Below, one piece after another: positions 31,295 to 42,766 of a DNA stretch of 64,000 bases. This DNA is from Rhizomys pruinosus (Eukaryota; Chordata; Mammalia; Rodentia; Spalacidae), in contig VZQC01013287.1 in assembly GCA_009823505.1 (NCBI GenBank), positions 3,020,232 through 3,084,231 of the forward strand, written 5' to 3'. The notes beneath the pieces are model-generated. The model was not told the DNA's origin. It did not search any database and saw only the letters and a program-made list of their open reading frames with translations. Every line of letters starts with the position of its first letter. Position 1 is the first letter of the stretch. The translations under genes and the position numbers were made by a program.

Positions 31295-34070
31295 AGATTG
31301 TTGTTAATTATTATTAGTAATCGTTATTGATGGTTACAGTTATTGTTATTGGATATAATTATTAATAACAATTGATAAAAATGCAGTCAAATGGCAAATT
31401 ATTCATTGTTGGCTATTATTGACAATTATTAATGATAATTATTAGTGATTACTGTGACTAATAATGGTTAATAGTAATTATTGATAATAATAATTAATAA
31501 TGCTTATAGTTGTTATAATTATAAATAATTATTATTCTTCCAAAGTCCTTAATAGTAAGACAACATGGAACATTCCAAGACTACAAACAACTTTGACCTG
31601 TCTACTTTAATATGGATTTTTTTCTCTTACAGGTCAACCTAACAAATCTTTCTTATGTATGTGTGTATGTATGTATGTGCGCGCACACGTGTGTATGGAT
31701 GAGTGTACTTTTTGTGTTCTAAGTATATTATGTTAACAGACATGATAAAATAAAAACATTGCCTCTAAGCTGGAACTGGCCCTTCCATCTTAAGACGCAA
31801 ATTTATATTAATCAGCCAAAACATAGTTCAATTTCAACAAAGGTTATGGGTTATCTATCAAAAAATTTAAAATAATAAATCTACACTGGTTACACTCTTT
31901 CAACATCTAAAACAAAGATGCAACCAGATTTTCAGTGTATTAAAGTGTTAATAAGTTTTTGGATATTTGAAAATAAAAAATAAAAGGTATAAAAAAAAAT
32001 TTTTTAAGAGCTAGATATTAAAAAATCTTTAAAGTAGGCTTTCATGCCAGGCCTAGAAAAGGCCAAGAACTTGGAAAAAGACAGCTATTATAATCCACCT
32101 TGTAAGGTTTACAGTTTAAAATGGTAATACATTTAAACTAATTGGAAAAATAAGATGTTAATTGTTTTATTTGTAATCTGTATTGAATTTCCAACAATGG
32201 CTTTGGGGTTAAGGCACACAAATGGTCTCTATATTTTCCTGTGTTATACAGTATCACCTTATAACATTTTTCCTTTACTTGTAGGATAATTTAAAGAAAT
32301 TAAGTCTGAGTTCACTTCCCAAATAAGCATACAGTCAATGATAAACTGATTTGATGAAAACTTACACCTTGGTTCCTGTTTATGGGTATTTGTAATACAA
32401 TTTAGTCATCTATTGATCAAAAAAGAGGGAGGTGGTATAATATTCCCTCTATATTCCAAACTTTTTGATAAATTTTTAATTTTAAAATCTTGAAACTAAC
32501 AATGGAAGGAGATTTGTATGTTCTCACAGGTAAAAACACCAACCTAAATGCCTGAAAATACACAATCTTTGACTGCAAGATGGACTGAGAAATGCCAGCA
32601 GAGAGGCTGACCCATCTGAACATTAAAGAAAAAGAAACCTCAGATTGCCTGAGTCACAGACACTGAACATCTCTCTAAATTCTATTTGGGATAACTGTTT
32701 ATAATGTGATCTAATGAAGTTTACCTTCCAGATGCTGAGAAACCTTTCTACCTCTCACCTTTATATAAAAAAGAAAAAAATGATGGTAATAAAGTCATTC
32801 CCCAACTGTAAATTAGAACCAACTGCTATAATGGTAAATGCTTATAAAACAGGTATAACTACCTTCTTTAATTGATTGATAGACATAAAAACTGTACAAA
32901 GATAATACTCTATCTAGAGCCAAATATAAATGTAATTTATAAGTGGTACAATTGAGCACAATATGTTAATACAGAAAAGCCCTGATGGCAACAATGGATT
33001 GTTCTGCCAAGGAGATGTTGGCTGGGGGATCCAAGCCCCCCAAATTATAAAGGCCCTTGCCTATAAAAAATGGGATATCTGCAAGGAGAAAGGTGGTAAG
33101 TCCCTGTTGTCGAAGACCTGGTGTAAACATGAAAAAATATTTTGAGACATCACTTGCTAATGTGCAGTTGGCCGCTGAAATGCCAGAGAGCATTACCAAA
33201 GGCCACTAATGTGATAAAGCAAAATATTGGTCTCCTTGAATCAAGCAAGACTCCTGTGTCAGTATCAGCTACACCTCAACTGCCTGGAGATACTGTGCAA
33301 CAGTGGCAGCCATGTGTCTATACATATCCCAAATCTAATTGGCTATTAGCTCTCTCCTTGGAGGAATAATTCATGGCTGATGCCATAAGCTTATGTCCTC
33401 TAGTGGTTAGGAGATTATATGAGCCACAATAAAAACTTGTCATCTTTTATAGAAAAACCACAGCTTGTGGATTAACATACCATCCAAACATCTGTGTCTA
33501 TGCTCACAGCTTAGCTTGCCATAATAATATTGTTTAAATGCCTGTACATCTAATTGCTTGTGCTTTGTTAATAGGACTAAAAAGGTACCCTGGATAAGCT
33601 GTCAACCCATGAAGGGAAACAACCTGACTAGAGTCAAAAATTACATCCCCAGAGAAAACACTGCTTTGCTTCTCACCCACTGTGCCCCTCCCCTCTCCCA
33701 AAGCCTAGGGAACAACTTGCGGAAGAGGAGGCGTGGTAGAATGTAAGGGCTGCGGAGAGACTGGGGTGAATTGTGAGACTACAACAATATGGACTGGACT
33801 CTTAATTGATCAACATGCTTGTGCATACAAGCTTCTCCAATTAGACTATGGGAACCTTGGGTTGTTCAACATATAAACATAGATACTTGCAAATTGGTTT
33901 TACATGAATGTTACATTCATTGCTTATACTTGACAATCAGCTTACTTCATGGTTGGGATTCTTGAATATTAATTGGCCTTAGTGAAAAAATAAAGTTTAC
34001 AGCCCAATTTATTAAAACCCACCTTTACAAGTGGGGCTCCCCCTCTTTTTGTATAAAAGAAGGGAGGAGA
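31295..34070 (+). mobile_element. Shared ERV internal module, copy in ERV-1
   Basis: Collinear with 37905-41742 of ERV-2. An AT-rich TTATTAAT-type tract (31297-31545) comes first, then AATTATTATTCTTCCAAAGTCC, a GT-rich stretch with GTGCGCGCAC, the GGTCTAAAA-like segment, GGAGGTGGTATAATATTCC, and ACCTCAACTGCCTGGAGATAC. It ends in a polypurine tract (AAAAGAAGGGAGGAGA). No long frame is conserved between the copies. Confidence 0.85.
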
Positions 34071-34465
34071 TGCTGGGAGCCAAAGCTGTCAGACATACAT
34101 GCTCTCAGAAAATTACTAACCTGCTTATCTCATGAGTTCACCAACGCAGTTTACTTACCTCAGGAATTTACAAGCCAGCTTACTTACCTCAGGAATTTGC
34201 TTATCTCAGAAATTTACGAGTGCCAAGAATTGTGAGTGCCTGGCACTTCTCCAAATGTACCCTCTCCCTGAACTGTGCCTGCCCCCTTTCCCGCCACAAA
34301 TTTCCCGCTCCCTTGTCCATATAAACTCTGCACCTAATAAAGACAATGAGACCTCGATCAGAATATAGACCTGGTCTTCTCCTTGTGTTTGGTTTTTTGT
34401 CTCTTAATTCAGGTTATTCTCTCCCCGGACCCTAGCTGAAAACCCTGCAGGACAGGGTGAATACA
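34071..34465 (+). mobile_element. 3' LTR of ERV-1
   Basis: 395 bp, same length as the 5' LTR, with four substitutions between them (three transitions and one transversion near the 3' end). Followed by CCATGG, the target-site duplication. Confidence 0.93.
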
Positions 34466-34471
34466 CCATGG

Positions 34472-35528
34472 TAGCCCAGAACTAGATTCCATAGGAAACA
34501 GTAAGTGGGAAACAAATCTACATGTCTCCAGTAGTTTATACAGGCTTTCCAGGTGTGTATGAGGAAAGTACTGCCTTATTTTCTCTATAAGAACAACCAA
34601 CTAACTTGGCGTGGACAGTTGACTTTGAACATACCTCAAGTTCAGTTTCAGACAGATACTAGGAAGTGAGAGATGGAAGCTGTGTAGCTCCTAGCACCTA
34701 GTATCACAAGGAAAAGGCTTAAGTAAGTGCAGAATTGCTTATCATAAAATGACTTTGTGTATGTCTTCAGTTTTCATTCTTGTTGTGGTGTATCTTTTGA
34801 GAGTTATCAGACAAGGAACATCCAATCCAATCAATACAAGGAAAGGGACAGATCGTAGCCATTTCAGGAGAGTGAAGTGAGGCTTTGGTTCTCTAAAGAG
34901 CTCTACAGAAAGGAGCTGAGTACTACTGTGCCCTACTCTAAAGCTTCTTGCACTCTTTTAGGTGAGGCCTGTGGGTGTAAGATGCTAGCCTCTGACACTC
35001 AATATTAAGGAAGGAAATATATCTTCTCCTTTTTAACTGGTAGCCTGCATGACACTTGTCCCTTGGTATTTAAAAATCTTTATGCATGGACTGTTATCTT
35101 GATAAGTTTAGACTAAATTAAGGTAATATGGGAAAACATAGAAACAAGAAATTGCCCTTCAAGGTTTTAGTTTTTCTCTGTTTGCAGAGTTGTATTTCTA
35201 TTATGAAAACATTGACCTTCAAATTACTTCTTAAAATACATGAAAAAAGAAAGGACTACATGTTATTCCCCAAATTCCTGCATCTCTACAAGGAATCATC
35301 TGGGGTTCACTTCTTTGTCTTGGCATCTATCTGTCTGTGAGCATGGTAGCTGGAGCGGGCAGGAGGCTCCCCATTCTGTATCTTCCTCCTTGTTTCATGT
35401 GATGCTGCTCCAGAGGACTGGCTTGAAAAAAGCAGTGCATTCTGCTGAGACAAATGGGAGGGCAGGGTCATTTTCAAAGTGAAATGAGCGACTGATCACG
35501 CTGAAATCGGCATGACCATCATCGCTAT
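34472..35528. other. Single-copy DNA, no feature seen
   Basis: About 1 kb flanking ERV-1 on the right with no recognised repeat or exon. Confidence 0.5.
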
Positions 35529-35540
35529 GAGAGACTGACT

Positions 35541-35720
35541 CCTTTTTGACCTTTTTTGAGTCAGAGTCTCCCTGTAGCTCCAGCTGGCCTGGAACTCACT
35601 GTGTAAATCAGGCTGGCATTGAACTCACTATGTAGACCAGGCTGGCCTTGAACTCACAGAGATCCACCTGCCTCTGCCTCCCAAGGGCTAGGATTAAAGG
35701 CGTGCACTACTGTGCCTGGC
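35541..35720 (-). repeat. B1 SINE
   Basis: Antisense B1 (CAGGCTGGCCTTGAACTCAC, then GATCCACCTGCCTCTGCC and GGATTAAAGGCGTGCAC) with an internal duplication of the GAACTCACT segment. The direct repeat GAGAGACTGACT flanks it (35529-35540 and 35721-35732). Confidence 0.9.
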
Positions 35721-35732
35721 GAGAGACTGACT

Positions 35733-36312
35733 TTTATTTGGTCTCTGATAGGCAGCTGGGGAATAGATTCCTTGTTCTTTGCAGGGTGGGAGATGCAAGG
35801 ACATCCTTTAATTAATGATAGAAATCCTGGAAAGCAAACTGGGTAGAATATTATGAAATACAAAAGATCATTTTGTTTACAATAGGATATTTAGGAGCTG
35901 AAGTATATACTAAGTCTATAATACTATTCCCAGCAATAGAACATGTGGTGGTCCTTATAAAGTTAGATGGAGACTTGTAGAAAGGAGGAGGATTTTTTAT
36001 TATTTATTGTTAACTATTCAATTTCCACACATTTTCCTGATGTCCAGGTTAAAGGGCACCACCCCAAGAAATTCTCCTTGACAAACGTACCACTGCTCTG
36101 CATTCCCAAAAGCCTTTCATGTGAAACACTTGTCTTGTTATAGATACTTTTGAGATATGACAGTGCCTGCTCTTGACCAAGCATCTAGCTGGCACCTGAA
36201 ACCACTAGGTACCCAATAAATATTTGCTAAATAATAAATTAAATCATATTCAAATGTACAAACCAGATATTACATGTCTTCATATGTACTATTCTGACCT
36301 TTATAGCACATT
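35733..36312. other. Single-copy DNA, no feature seen
   Basis: Left flank of ERV-2. No recognised repeat or coding signal. Confidence 0.45.
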
Positions 36313-36318
36313 TACCAC

Positions 36319-36592
36319 AGTGGGAAAACTTAGTTAAGATGGGTTGGATTCTAAGCCAATGGGACCTCCCTGGCCACACCCATCGGGTGGAGTGGAGTGA
36401 CGAAAAGATTTAGCATTCCTTAGGATTGAGTCATGATGGATATTTAAGTAGGCATGTTGGAATAAAATCTCTCTCTCTTTGCATTTGAACCTCAACCTGC
36501 CTACACGTGGTATGCTTTCTTGCGTGTATTTTCCACATGGGTTGTCCCAGGATTAAGTGGGCCCTGCCACAAATCCCGGAGGCGAACCCACA
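36319..36592 (+). mobile_element. 5' LTR of ERV-2
   Basis: 274 bp, starting AGTGGGAAAAC (the 3' copy has TGTGGGAAAAC, so the terminal T is mutated) and ending ACCCACA. It contains ATATTTAAG (TATA-like) and AATAAAATC. Confidence 0.92.
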
Positions 36593-36594
36593 AA

Positions 36595-36612
36595 TGGTGA
36601 CACCAATATGGG
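36595..36612 (+). promoter_or_regulatory. Primer binding site of ERV-2
   Basis: TGGTGACACCAATATGGG starts two bases after the LTR, as a tRNA primer site should. I cannot assign the tRNA, and it is not the Lys-type site of ERV-1. Confidence 0.65.
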
Positions 36613-37904
36613 TCGCGGAGACCAGTTTGGTAAGCTAGAATCTCTGCAAGATGGGAAATAACACCTTTAAGGAAGATATGTTCCAGGAGGAATTGTTTTG
36701 TGAAGTATGGCATGTGTTTGTTGACTGTGTGCTGTGGTTTGCTGTGGCTGTTGTGTTTCAAGTTGGGGCATGGAGAAAGTTTAGCATCTCCAAATCAGTG
36801 AAGGCATGAACTAAGGATGGACACAGAGGGAATTCTCCTATTGACTCTGGTGGTGAGCCTGTGAATGGTGCTGATGGAGACTTGGCCTGTGTGCCGGAGA
36901 CCCTTTTTCTGATAGGCTTTGGGAAGCTTGCATTCTCTTATGGGTTTTCACCCGCTCAGCGGGACACGATTATGCAGCCTGTGGGTGCTGTTTTGGCTTC
37001 CCTGGATTGGGGGCATCTGTTGCTTCCCCAGCCTTCCCAGGTGGTGGGTATTCAGAGAAATCGTGAGAGGAGCCCTTCCTCTCCCGTCCATTTGCCTTCT
37101 AGAGGTTTTGAAATGTGCTTGGAACCTGCCCTGCAGCCTGGGGTCCCGGTTTCCGCCTTCTGGCCACAGTTCAGGTGGCGAAGGTCACAGAGGCTGGAAG
37201 GACAGGCGTGCCCATGGAGCAAGCAAGCTTTTTGCAGCAAGCATTCCATACAGGTGTTCATTTGCACCTTTGCACAGACAGGCTTGGGTTGTAGAGGCAA
37301 CCACCCAGGAATTAATCTACCAACATTGGCTTGCATGGAAGCTTGTGAAAAGCCGGCCACATTCTAAATGTGTTTTTTAAAAAAATTCTAGATCACACGT
37401 GGTCTGAGCTCTGGCCTGGTGCCATAAGCCTGCTTGCTGTGCATGCATACCAGCTGCTGCACTGAGCACATGGCATCTAAATCATGCCCCTTAAATTTTG
37501 ATTTTAGGTAACATCCTTTTGATTTCAGCATTTTGGAAACAAGATAGATGGATTTCTAGGAAAATTTACAGGTCTTAAAGTTCTAACAAAGCAAACTTGC
37601 TCTGATAAATTGTCTTTTTAAAGGACCATTGGTAAAAGTCTCTAACAACGTAAATTGATATTTTGGTTCAATTTAAATGAGAAATTTTTTGAATAAAACT
37701 GTTTTATGTTTCTTTAAGCCCATCTTCAAGCTGTGTGTATGTGTGAGTGATGAGAGTTCCCGCTTTTAATTCATTATAATCCTACAGGTTTAAATCTATT
37801 TAGCTAACTATAAACAAAAATAGATTCGATTCATAAAAAATGTTTGTTTTATACCCCTTAGTGTTAACAATTTTAATTGGGTTTATAGTATGCATAGTAT
37901 TCAG
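36613..37904 (+). mobile_element. ERV-2 leader and unassigned interior
   Basis: GC-richer to about 37370, with overlapping open frames of 168 and 153 codons (36861-37367, 36919-37380) that resemble nothing I recognise. It then becomes AT-rich. It occupies the place of gag but shows no matrix, capsid or zinc-knuckle motif. Confidence 0.55.
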
Positions 37905-38762
37905 TTTAATGATAGATTATTGTTAATTATTATTAGTAATTGTTATTGATAGTTATAGTTATTGTTATTGAATATAATTATTAATAATAATTGATAGAAA
38001 TTCAATCTAATGGTAAATTGTTCATTGTTAGCTGCTATTATTGATTATTCATAATAATCAATATAATTATTGATATAACAATTATTCATAATAATTATTA
38101 ATGATTGTTGTGACTAATAATTGTTAATAATTATTGATAATTAATAATAATTAATAATGGTTATAATTGTGATTATGGATAATTATTATTCTTCCAAAGT
38201 CCTTAATAGCAAGACAGGATGGATCGTTCCAAGACTACAAACAACTTTGGCCTGTCTACTTTTGGAAATCCTCAATCTTTAGATTTGTAAATAGCATAGG
38301 GACAGTTAGGCTTAGCAGAGGGACAGCTTAGGAATAATTAACCAGAAGGGACAGGATAGGGAAAGAATAGTAAACTTTAGGTATAGTTCATTAAAGGCAA
38401 ATGGTTGAAAATGGGCCTAAGAGTTGACATATGGATCTCAGCTGTTTCATGCATTACTAGGACATTTATTCTAATGATGTAAATTAACCCTATAACAAAT
38501 TATAAAAATTTCATGTTTCTCATTGACCATCAAACAATAATGTGGCTTTCTTCTCTTACAGGTCAACCTAACAAACCTTTCTTTATTATGTATGTATGTA
38601 TGTGTGTATGTATGTGCGCGCACACGTGTGTATGGATGTGTGTTCTTGTGTTCTAAGTATATTTTAACTTTAACAGCCATGATACCAGTAAAAACATTGC
38701 CTCTGAGTTGGAATGCGTCCCTTCCTTAGCTATTAAAAATTTTAAAATAATGGATCTACACT

Positions 38763-38774
38763 GCCACCTACTGG
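38763..38774 (-). promoter_or_regulatory. CTCF-like motif inside ERV-2
   Basis: GCCACCTACTGG is the exact complement of the CTCF core CCASYAGRKGGC. The equivalent place in ERV-1 lacks it (CTACACTGGTTACAC). A motif match only. Confidence 0.35.
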
Positions 38775-38889
38775 TTACACCCTTTCAACATCTAAAACAA
38801 AGATGCAACCAGGTTTTCATTGTATTAAAGTGTTAATAAGTTTTTGGGTATTTGGGAATAAAAATAAAAGGTCTAAAAATTTAAAAATT

Positions 38890-39460
38890 TAAAAAAATAA
38901 GAAAATTGAATTCCAATTAACATCATTGTGGAATTCGCAGCCGCCATTTTAAAATTTTTTGTGCGCATACAGGCTAAGCCTACATTTTGTTCAGATGACC
39001 AGTGGGTAGCTGGTGTTGAGGTCTGCATTTCATTTGGTCGACCAGTTGGTTTGGAAAAAGGCTCCCTTTGTGGACCACCAACCTGGGAAGCTGGTGTGAA
39101 ATTCCTGTCCTGGACTTGGGCAGGTGGAAAGTCACGGCCAAGAGTGGGAAACGTGTCTCGTTGTCCCAGGCTAAGGACCCGAGTAGGAAGTTACCTCTCC
39201 AGTCAGGTTACAGGAGTGACCAACTGCCTCTATGCAACGAGGCCAGTTCCCCACAATGTCCACGAAGTGGGCACTGTGTGTCCTTCTCCCCTTAGCAGGA
39301 CTGCATTGCACCTGTTCGTGACAAAGGAAGCTTCCTAGAAGCTCTCACAAAAACAAAACAAACAAACAAACAAAAAATCAAGATGGTTATGATGGTAACA
39401 ACATCTCATGGGGCATATCTAGCCAATCTTTAATTAACTGATGGGCATAAGAACTGTAAA
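38890..39460 (+). mobile_element. Extra segment in ERV-2: LTR end plus leader of the third ERV type
   Basis: Absent from ERV-1, where AAGGTATAAAAAAAAATTTTT runs straight into AAGAGCTAGATATT. The first part (about 38903-39345) matches 643-1088, that is the R/U5 end of the third LTR type and the sequence after it. An A-rich AAACAAACAAACAAAAAA stretch follows at 39349-39377. Confidence 0.65.
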
Positions 39461-41742
39461 AGAAAATTTTATTAAGAGCTAGATATTGAAAAATCTTTAA
39501 AGCAGGATTTCATACCAGGCCTGGAGAAGGCCAAGAGCTTGGAGGAAGATAGTTATTAAAATCCACTTTGTAAGCTTTGCAGTTTAAATGGTAATACATT
39601 TGAACTAATTGGAAATCTAAAATGTTAATTGTTTTATTTGTAATCTGTATTAAATTTCCAACAATAACTTTGGGGTTAAGGTACACAGATGGTCTCTATA
39701 TTTTTCTGTGTTATACGGTATCACCTTGTAACATTTTTCCTTTACTTGTAAGATAATTTAAAGAAATTAAGTTTAAGTTCACTTCCCAAATAAGTAACAT
39801 ACAGTCAATGAAAAACAATTTGGGTGAATTTGATGAAAATTTACACCTTGGTTCCTGTTTATGGGTATGGGTAATACAACTTAGGCATTGAATTTGATGA
39901 AAACTTACACCTTGGTTCCTATTTATGGGTATGTGTAATACAACTTAGGCATCTATAGGTCAAAACATAAAAATTTTAAAAACAAAAAGAGGGAGGTGGT
40001 ATAATATTCCTTTTGTATTCCAAACCTTTTGATAAATTTCAATTTTGAGGTCTTGAAACTAACAATGGGAGGAGATTTGTATGTTCCCACAGGTAAAAGC
40101 ACCAATCTAAATGCCTGAAAATGTACAACTTTTGGCTGTGCAGGGTGGACTGGGAAATGCCAGCAGAGAGGCTGACCCATCTGAACATTAAAGAAAAAGG
40201 AACCTCAGATTGCCTGAGTCACAGACACTGAGCATCTCTCTAAATTCTATTTGGGATAACCATTTATAATGTGGTCTAATGAAGTTTACCTTCCAGATGC
40301 TGAGAAACCTTCCTACCTCTCCCCTTTAAAGGAAAAAGAAAAACATAATGGTAATGAAGTCATTCCCTAACTGTAAATTAGAGCCAACTGTTATAGTGGT
40401 GATTTCTTATAAAACAGGTATAACTATCTTCTTTAATTGACTGATAGACATAGGAATTGTGAAAGGATAATTCTCTATTTAGAGCCAAATATAAAAGTGG
40501 AGTCTTTATAGGCTGTGTGATTAAGCAAAGTGTATTAATACAGGAGAGCTCTGATATCAGCAATGGATTATTCTGCCAAGGAGATGTTGGCTAGGGGATC
40601 CAAGCCCCCCAAATTATAAAAGCCTTTTTGCCTATAAAAATGGGATATCTGCAAGGAGAAAGGCAGTAAGTCCCTGTTGTCGAAGACCTGGTGTAAGCAT
40701 AAAAAAATGTTTTGAGATGTCACTTGCTAATGTACAGTTGGCCTCTGAAATGCCAGAGAGCATGTTACCAAAGGCCACTAATGCAATAAAGCAAAATACT
40801 AGTCTCTTTGAGTCAAGCAAGTCTCCTCTGTCAGTATCAGCTACACCTCAACTGCCTGGAGATACTATGCAACAGTGGCAGCCATGTGTCTATATATATC
40901 CCAAATCTAATTGGCTATTAGCTCTCTCCTTGGAGGAATAATTCATGGCTGATGCCACAAGCTTACGTCCTCTAGTGGTTAGGAGATGTTATTAGCCACA
41001 GTAAGAACTTGTCATCTTTTATAGAGAAACCACAGTTTGTGGATTAGCATACCATCCAAACATCTGTGTCTATGCTCACAGCTTAGCTTGCCATAATAGT
41101 TAGTACTGTTTAAATGCCTGTTTAAATGCCTGTACATCTAATTGCTTGTGCTTTGTTAGTAGGATTAAAAAGGTACCCTGGATAAGCTGTCAACCCATGA
41201 AGGGAAACAACCTGAACAGACTAGAGTCCAAAATGACATCTCCAGAGAAAATAGACTGTTTTGCTTCTCACCCACTTGTGCCCCTTTCCCAAAGCCTAGG
41301 GAACAACTTGCAGAAGAGGAAGTGTGGTAGAATGTAAGGGCTGCAGAGAGATTGGGGTGAATCGTGAGACTATAGCAATATAGACTGGACTCTTATTTGA
41401 TCAACATGCTTGTGCATACGAGCTTCTCCAATTGGACTATGGGAACCTTGGGTTGTTCAAAATATGGACATAGATACTTGCTAATTGGTTTTACATGAAT
41501 GTTACTTACATTCATTGCTTATGCTTGACAATCAGCTTACTTCATGGTTGGGATTTTTGGATATTAATTGGCCTTAGTGTGAAAATAAAGTTTCAGGTCT
41601 GACCTGTCCCCCACTGCCTAGCACTCAAAACAGGCTTGAGCAGCTGGCTATTCAAAACTCAGGTTCCTTTGGGCTGTTAGCCTCACACATGGGCTCCCCT
41701 GCATCTCAGAAAAATTAAAAAAATAAAATTAAAAGGGTGAGA

Positions 41743-42016
41743 TGTGGGAAAACTTAGTTAAGATGGGTTGGATTCTAAGCCAATGGGACCTCCCTGGCCA
41801 CACCCATGGGGTGGAGTGTAGTGATGAAAAGATTTAGCATTCCTGAGGATTGAGTCATGATGGATATTTAAGCAGACATGTTGGAATAAAATCTCTCTCT
41901 CTTTGCATTTGAACCTCAACCTGCGTACACGTGGTGTGCTTTCCTGCATGTATTTTCCACATGGGTTGTCCCAGGATTAAGTGGGCCCCGCTACAAATCC
42001 CGGAGGCGACCCCACA
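41743..42016 (+). mobile_element. 3' LTR of ERV-2
   Basis: 274 bp, TGTGGGAAAAC to GACCCCACA, with 14 differences from the 5' copy. Followed by TACCAC, the target-site duplication. Confidence 0.92.
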
Positions 42017-42039
42017 TACCACACTTTTGTTTTTCTAAA

Positions 42040-42258
42040 TATTTTATTACTTTTATTTTATGTGTACAAGTATATTGCTTTTATGAATGTAGATGTACTT
42101 GTGTTATGCAATACCCACAGAGGTCAGAAGAGGACATTGGATCCCCTGAAACTGGAGTTATGGATGGTTTAGCTGAAATGTGGGTGCTGGGATTTGAACC
42201 TAGGTCCTCTGTAAGAGCAGCCAGTGCTCTTAATGGCTGAGCTATCTCTCCAGCTCTA
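42040..42258 (-). repeat. B3 SINE
   Basis: Antisense B3: TTATTTTATGTGTACAAG tail side, GGTCAGAAGAGGACATTGGA, then GTAAGAGCAGCCAGTGCTC and GAGCTATCTCTCCAGCTC. Confidence 0.88.
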
Positions 42259-42758
42259 GGAAGCAGTTTAGGATTGAGAACATGGTTCGAGACTCATGTC
42301 TGATTTTACTGCACAAAGGGAGGCATGTTTACCATGAGGACTTCCACATAAGAAAGACAGCTGGGAGCTAAATGTGTGATGTTTAGTCTTAGCATACTCA
42401 AGATCTGCCTGCCAAAATATATGAGATGATCAAACGTACAGTGTATTCAGCATCTCTTTTACCATTGGTTGGAAAGCATATTTTCTTACTTATCCTGCAA
42501 ATATGACCAGTATTGGTTGGTGTACCTTGTTAATTCACGAATGTTTTGCCCACAGCTCTGAACAGGCATTTTTTCACAATAAAAGAAGTTTTCTGTGAAT
42601 CATTTCCAGTTATTTATTTTCCCCTTGGATTCCAGTCTATTTGGAGCTCAGTTACACTACATCCTGATCTTCACAATCCCGTCTCCACTATGAAGAGGGA
42701 AGAAAAGGATACATTACTGTCAAATCTGTGATGTCAGCAACTGACCTTTAAGAGCATC
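42259..42758. other. Single-copy DNA, no feature seen
   Basis: No recognised repeat. The 61-codon frame at 42546-42731 has no support. Confidence 0.45.
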
Positions 42759-42766
42759 TACACAAT

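Larger units (their letters stand above)
28724..34471 (+). mobile_element. ERV-1: young class II provirus, non-autonomous
   Basis: A complete proviral outline with a perfect 6-bp target-site duplication CCATGG (28724-28729 and 34466-34471) and 395-bp LTRs differing at only 4 positions. It also has a tRNA-Lys-type primer site, a broken gag start, and a polypurine tract before the 3' LTR. No pol or env is recognised: 30322-34070 is AT-rich and non-coding. About 2.8 kb of this (31295-34070) is shared with ERV-2. It looks like a passenger element that would need enzymes from a relative. Confidence 0.9.
37905..41742 (+). mobile_element. Shared ERV internal module, copy in ERV-2
   Basis: Collinear with 31295-34070 of ERV-1 but longer because of an extra stretch at about 38890-39460. 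The final 340 bp also match 70-408. It ends in AAATTAAAAGGGTGAGA, a polypurine tract. Confidence 0.85.
36313..42022 (+). mobile_element. ERV-2: older provirus carrying the shared module
   Basis: Two 274-bp LTRs with a perfect 6-bp target-site duplication TACCAC (36313-36318 and 42017-42022). I count 14 differences between the LTRs (about 5%), so it is clearly older than ERV-1. Its LTRs and primer site are unrelated to those of ERV-1, yet 37905-41742 is collinear with the ERV-1 interior. No gag, pol or env is recognised. Confidence 0.9.

Noticed and set aside
33142..33369. Short frame conserved between ERV-1 (33142-33369) and ERV-2 (40717-40941)
   Set aside because: The two copies share much peptide sequence, but in the stretch I compared nearly every base difference changes the amino acid (about one silent change). 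This is neutral drift, not protein conservation.
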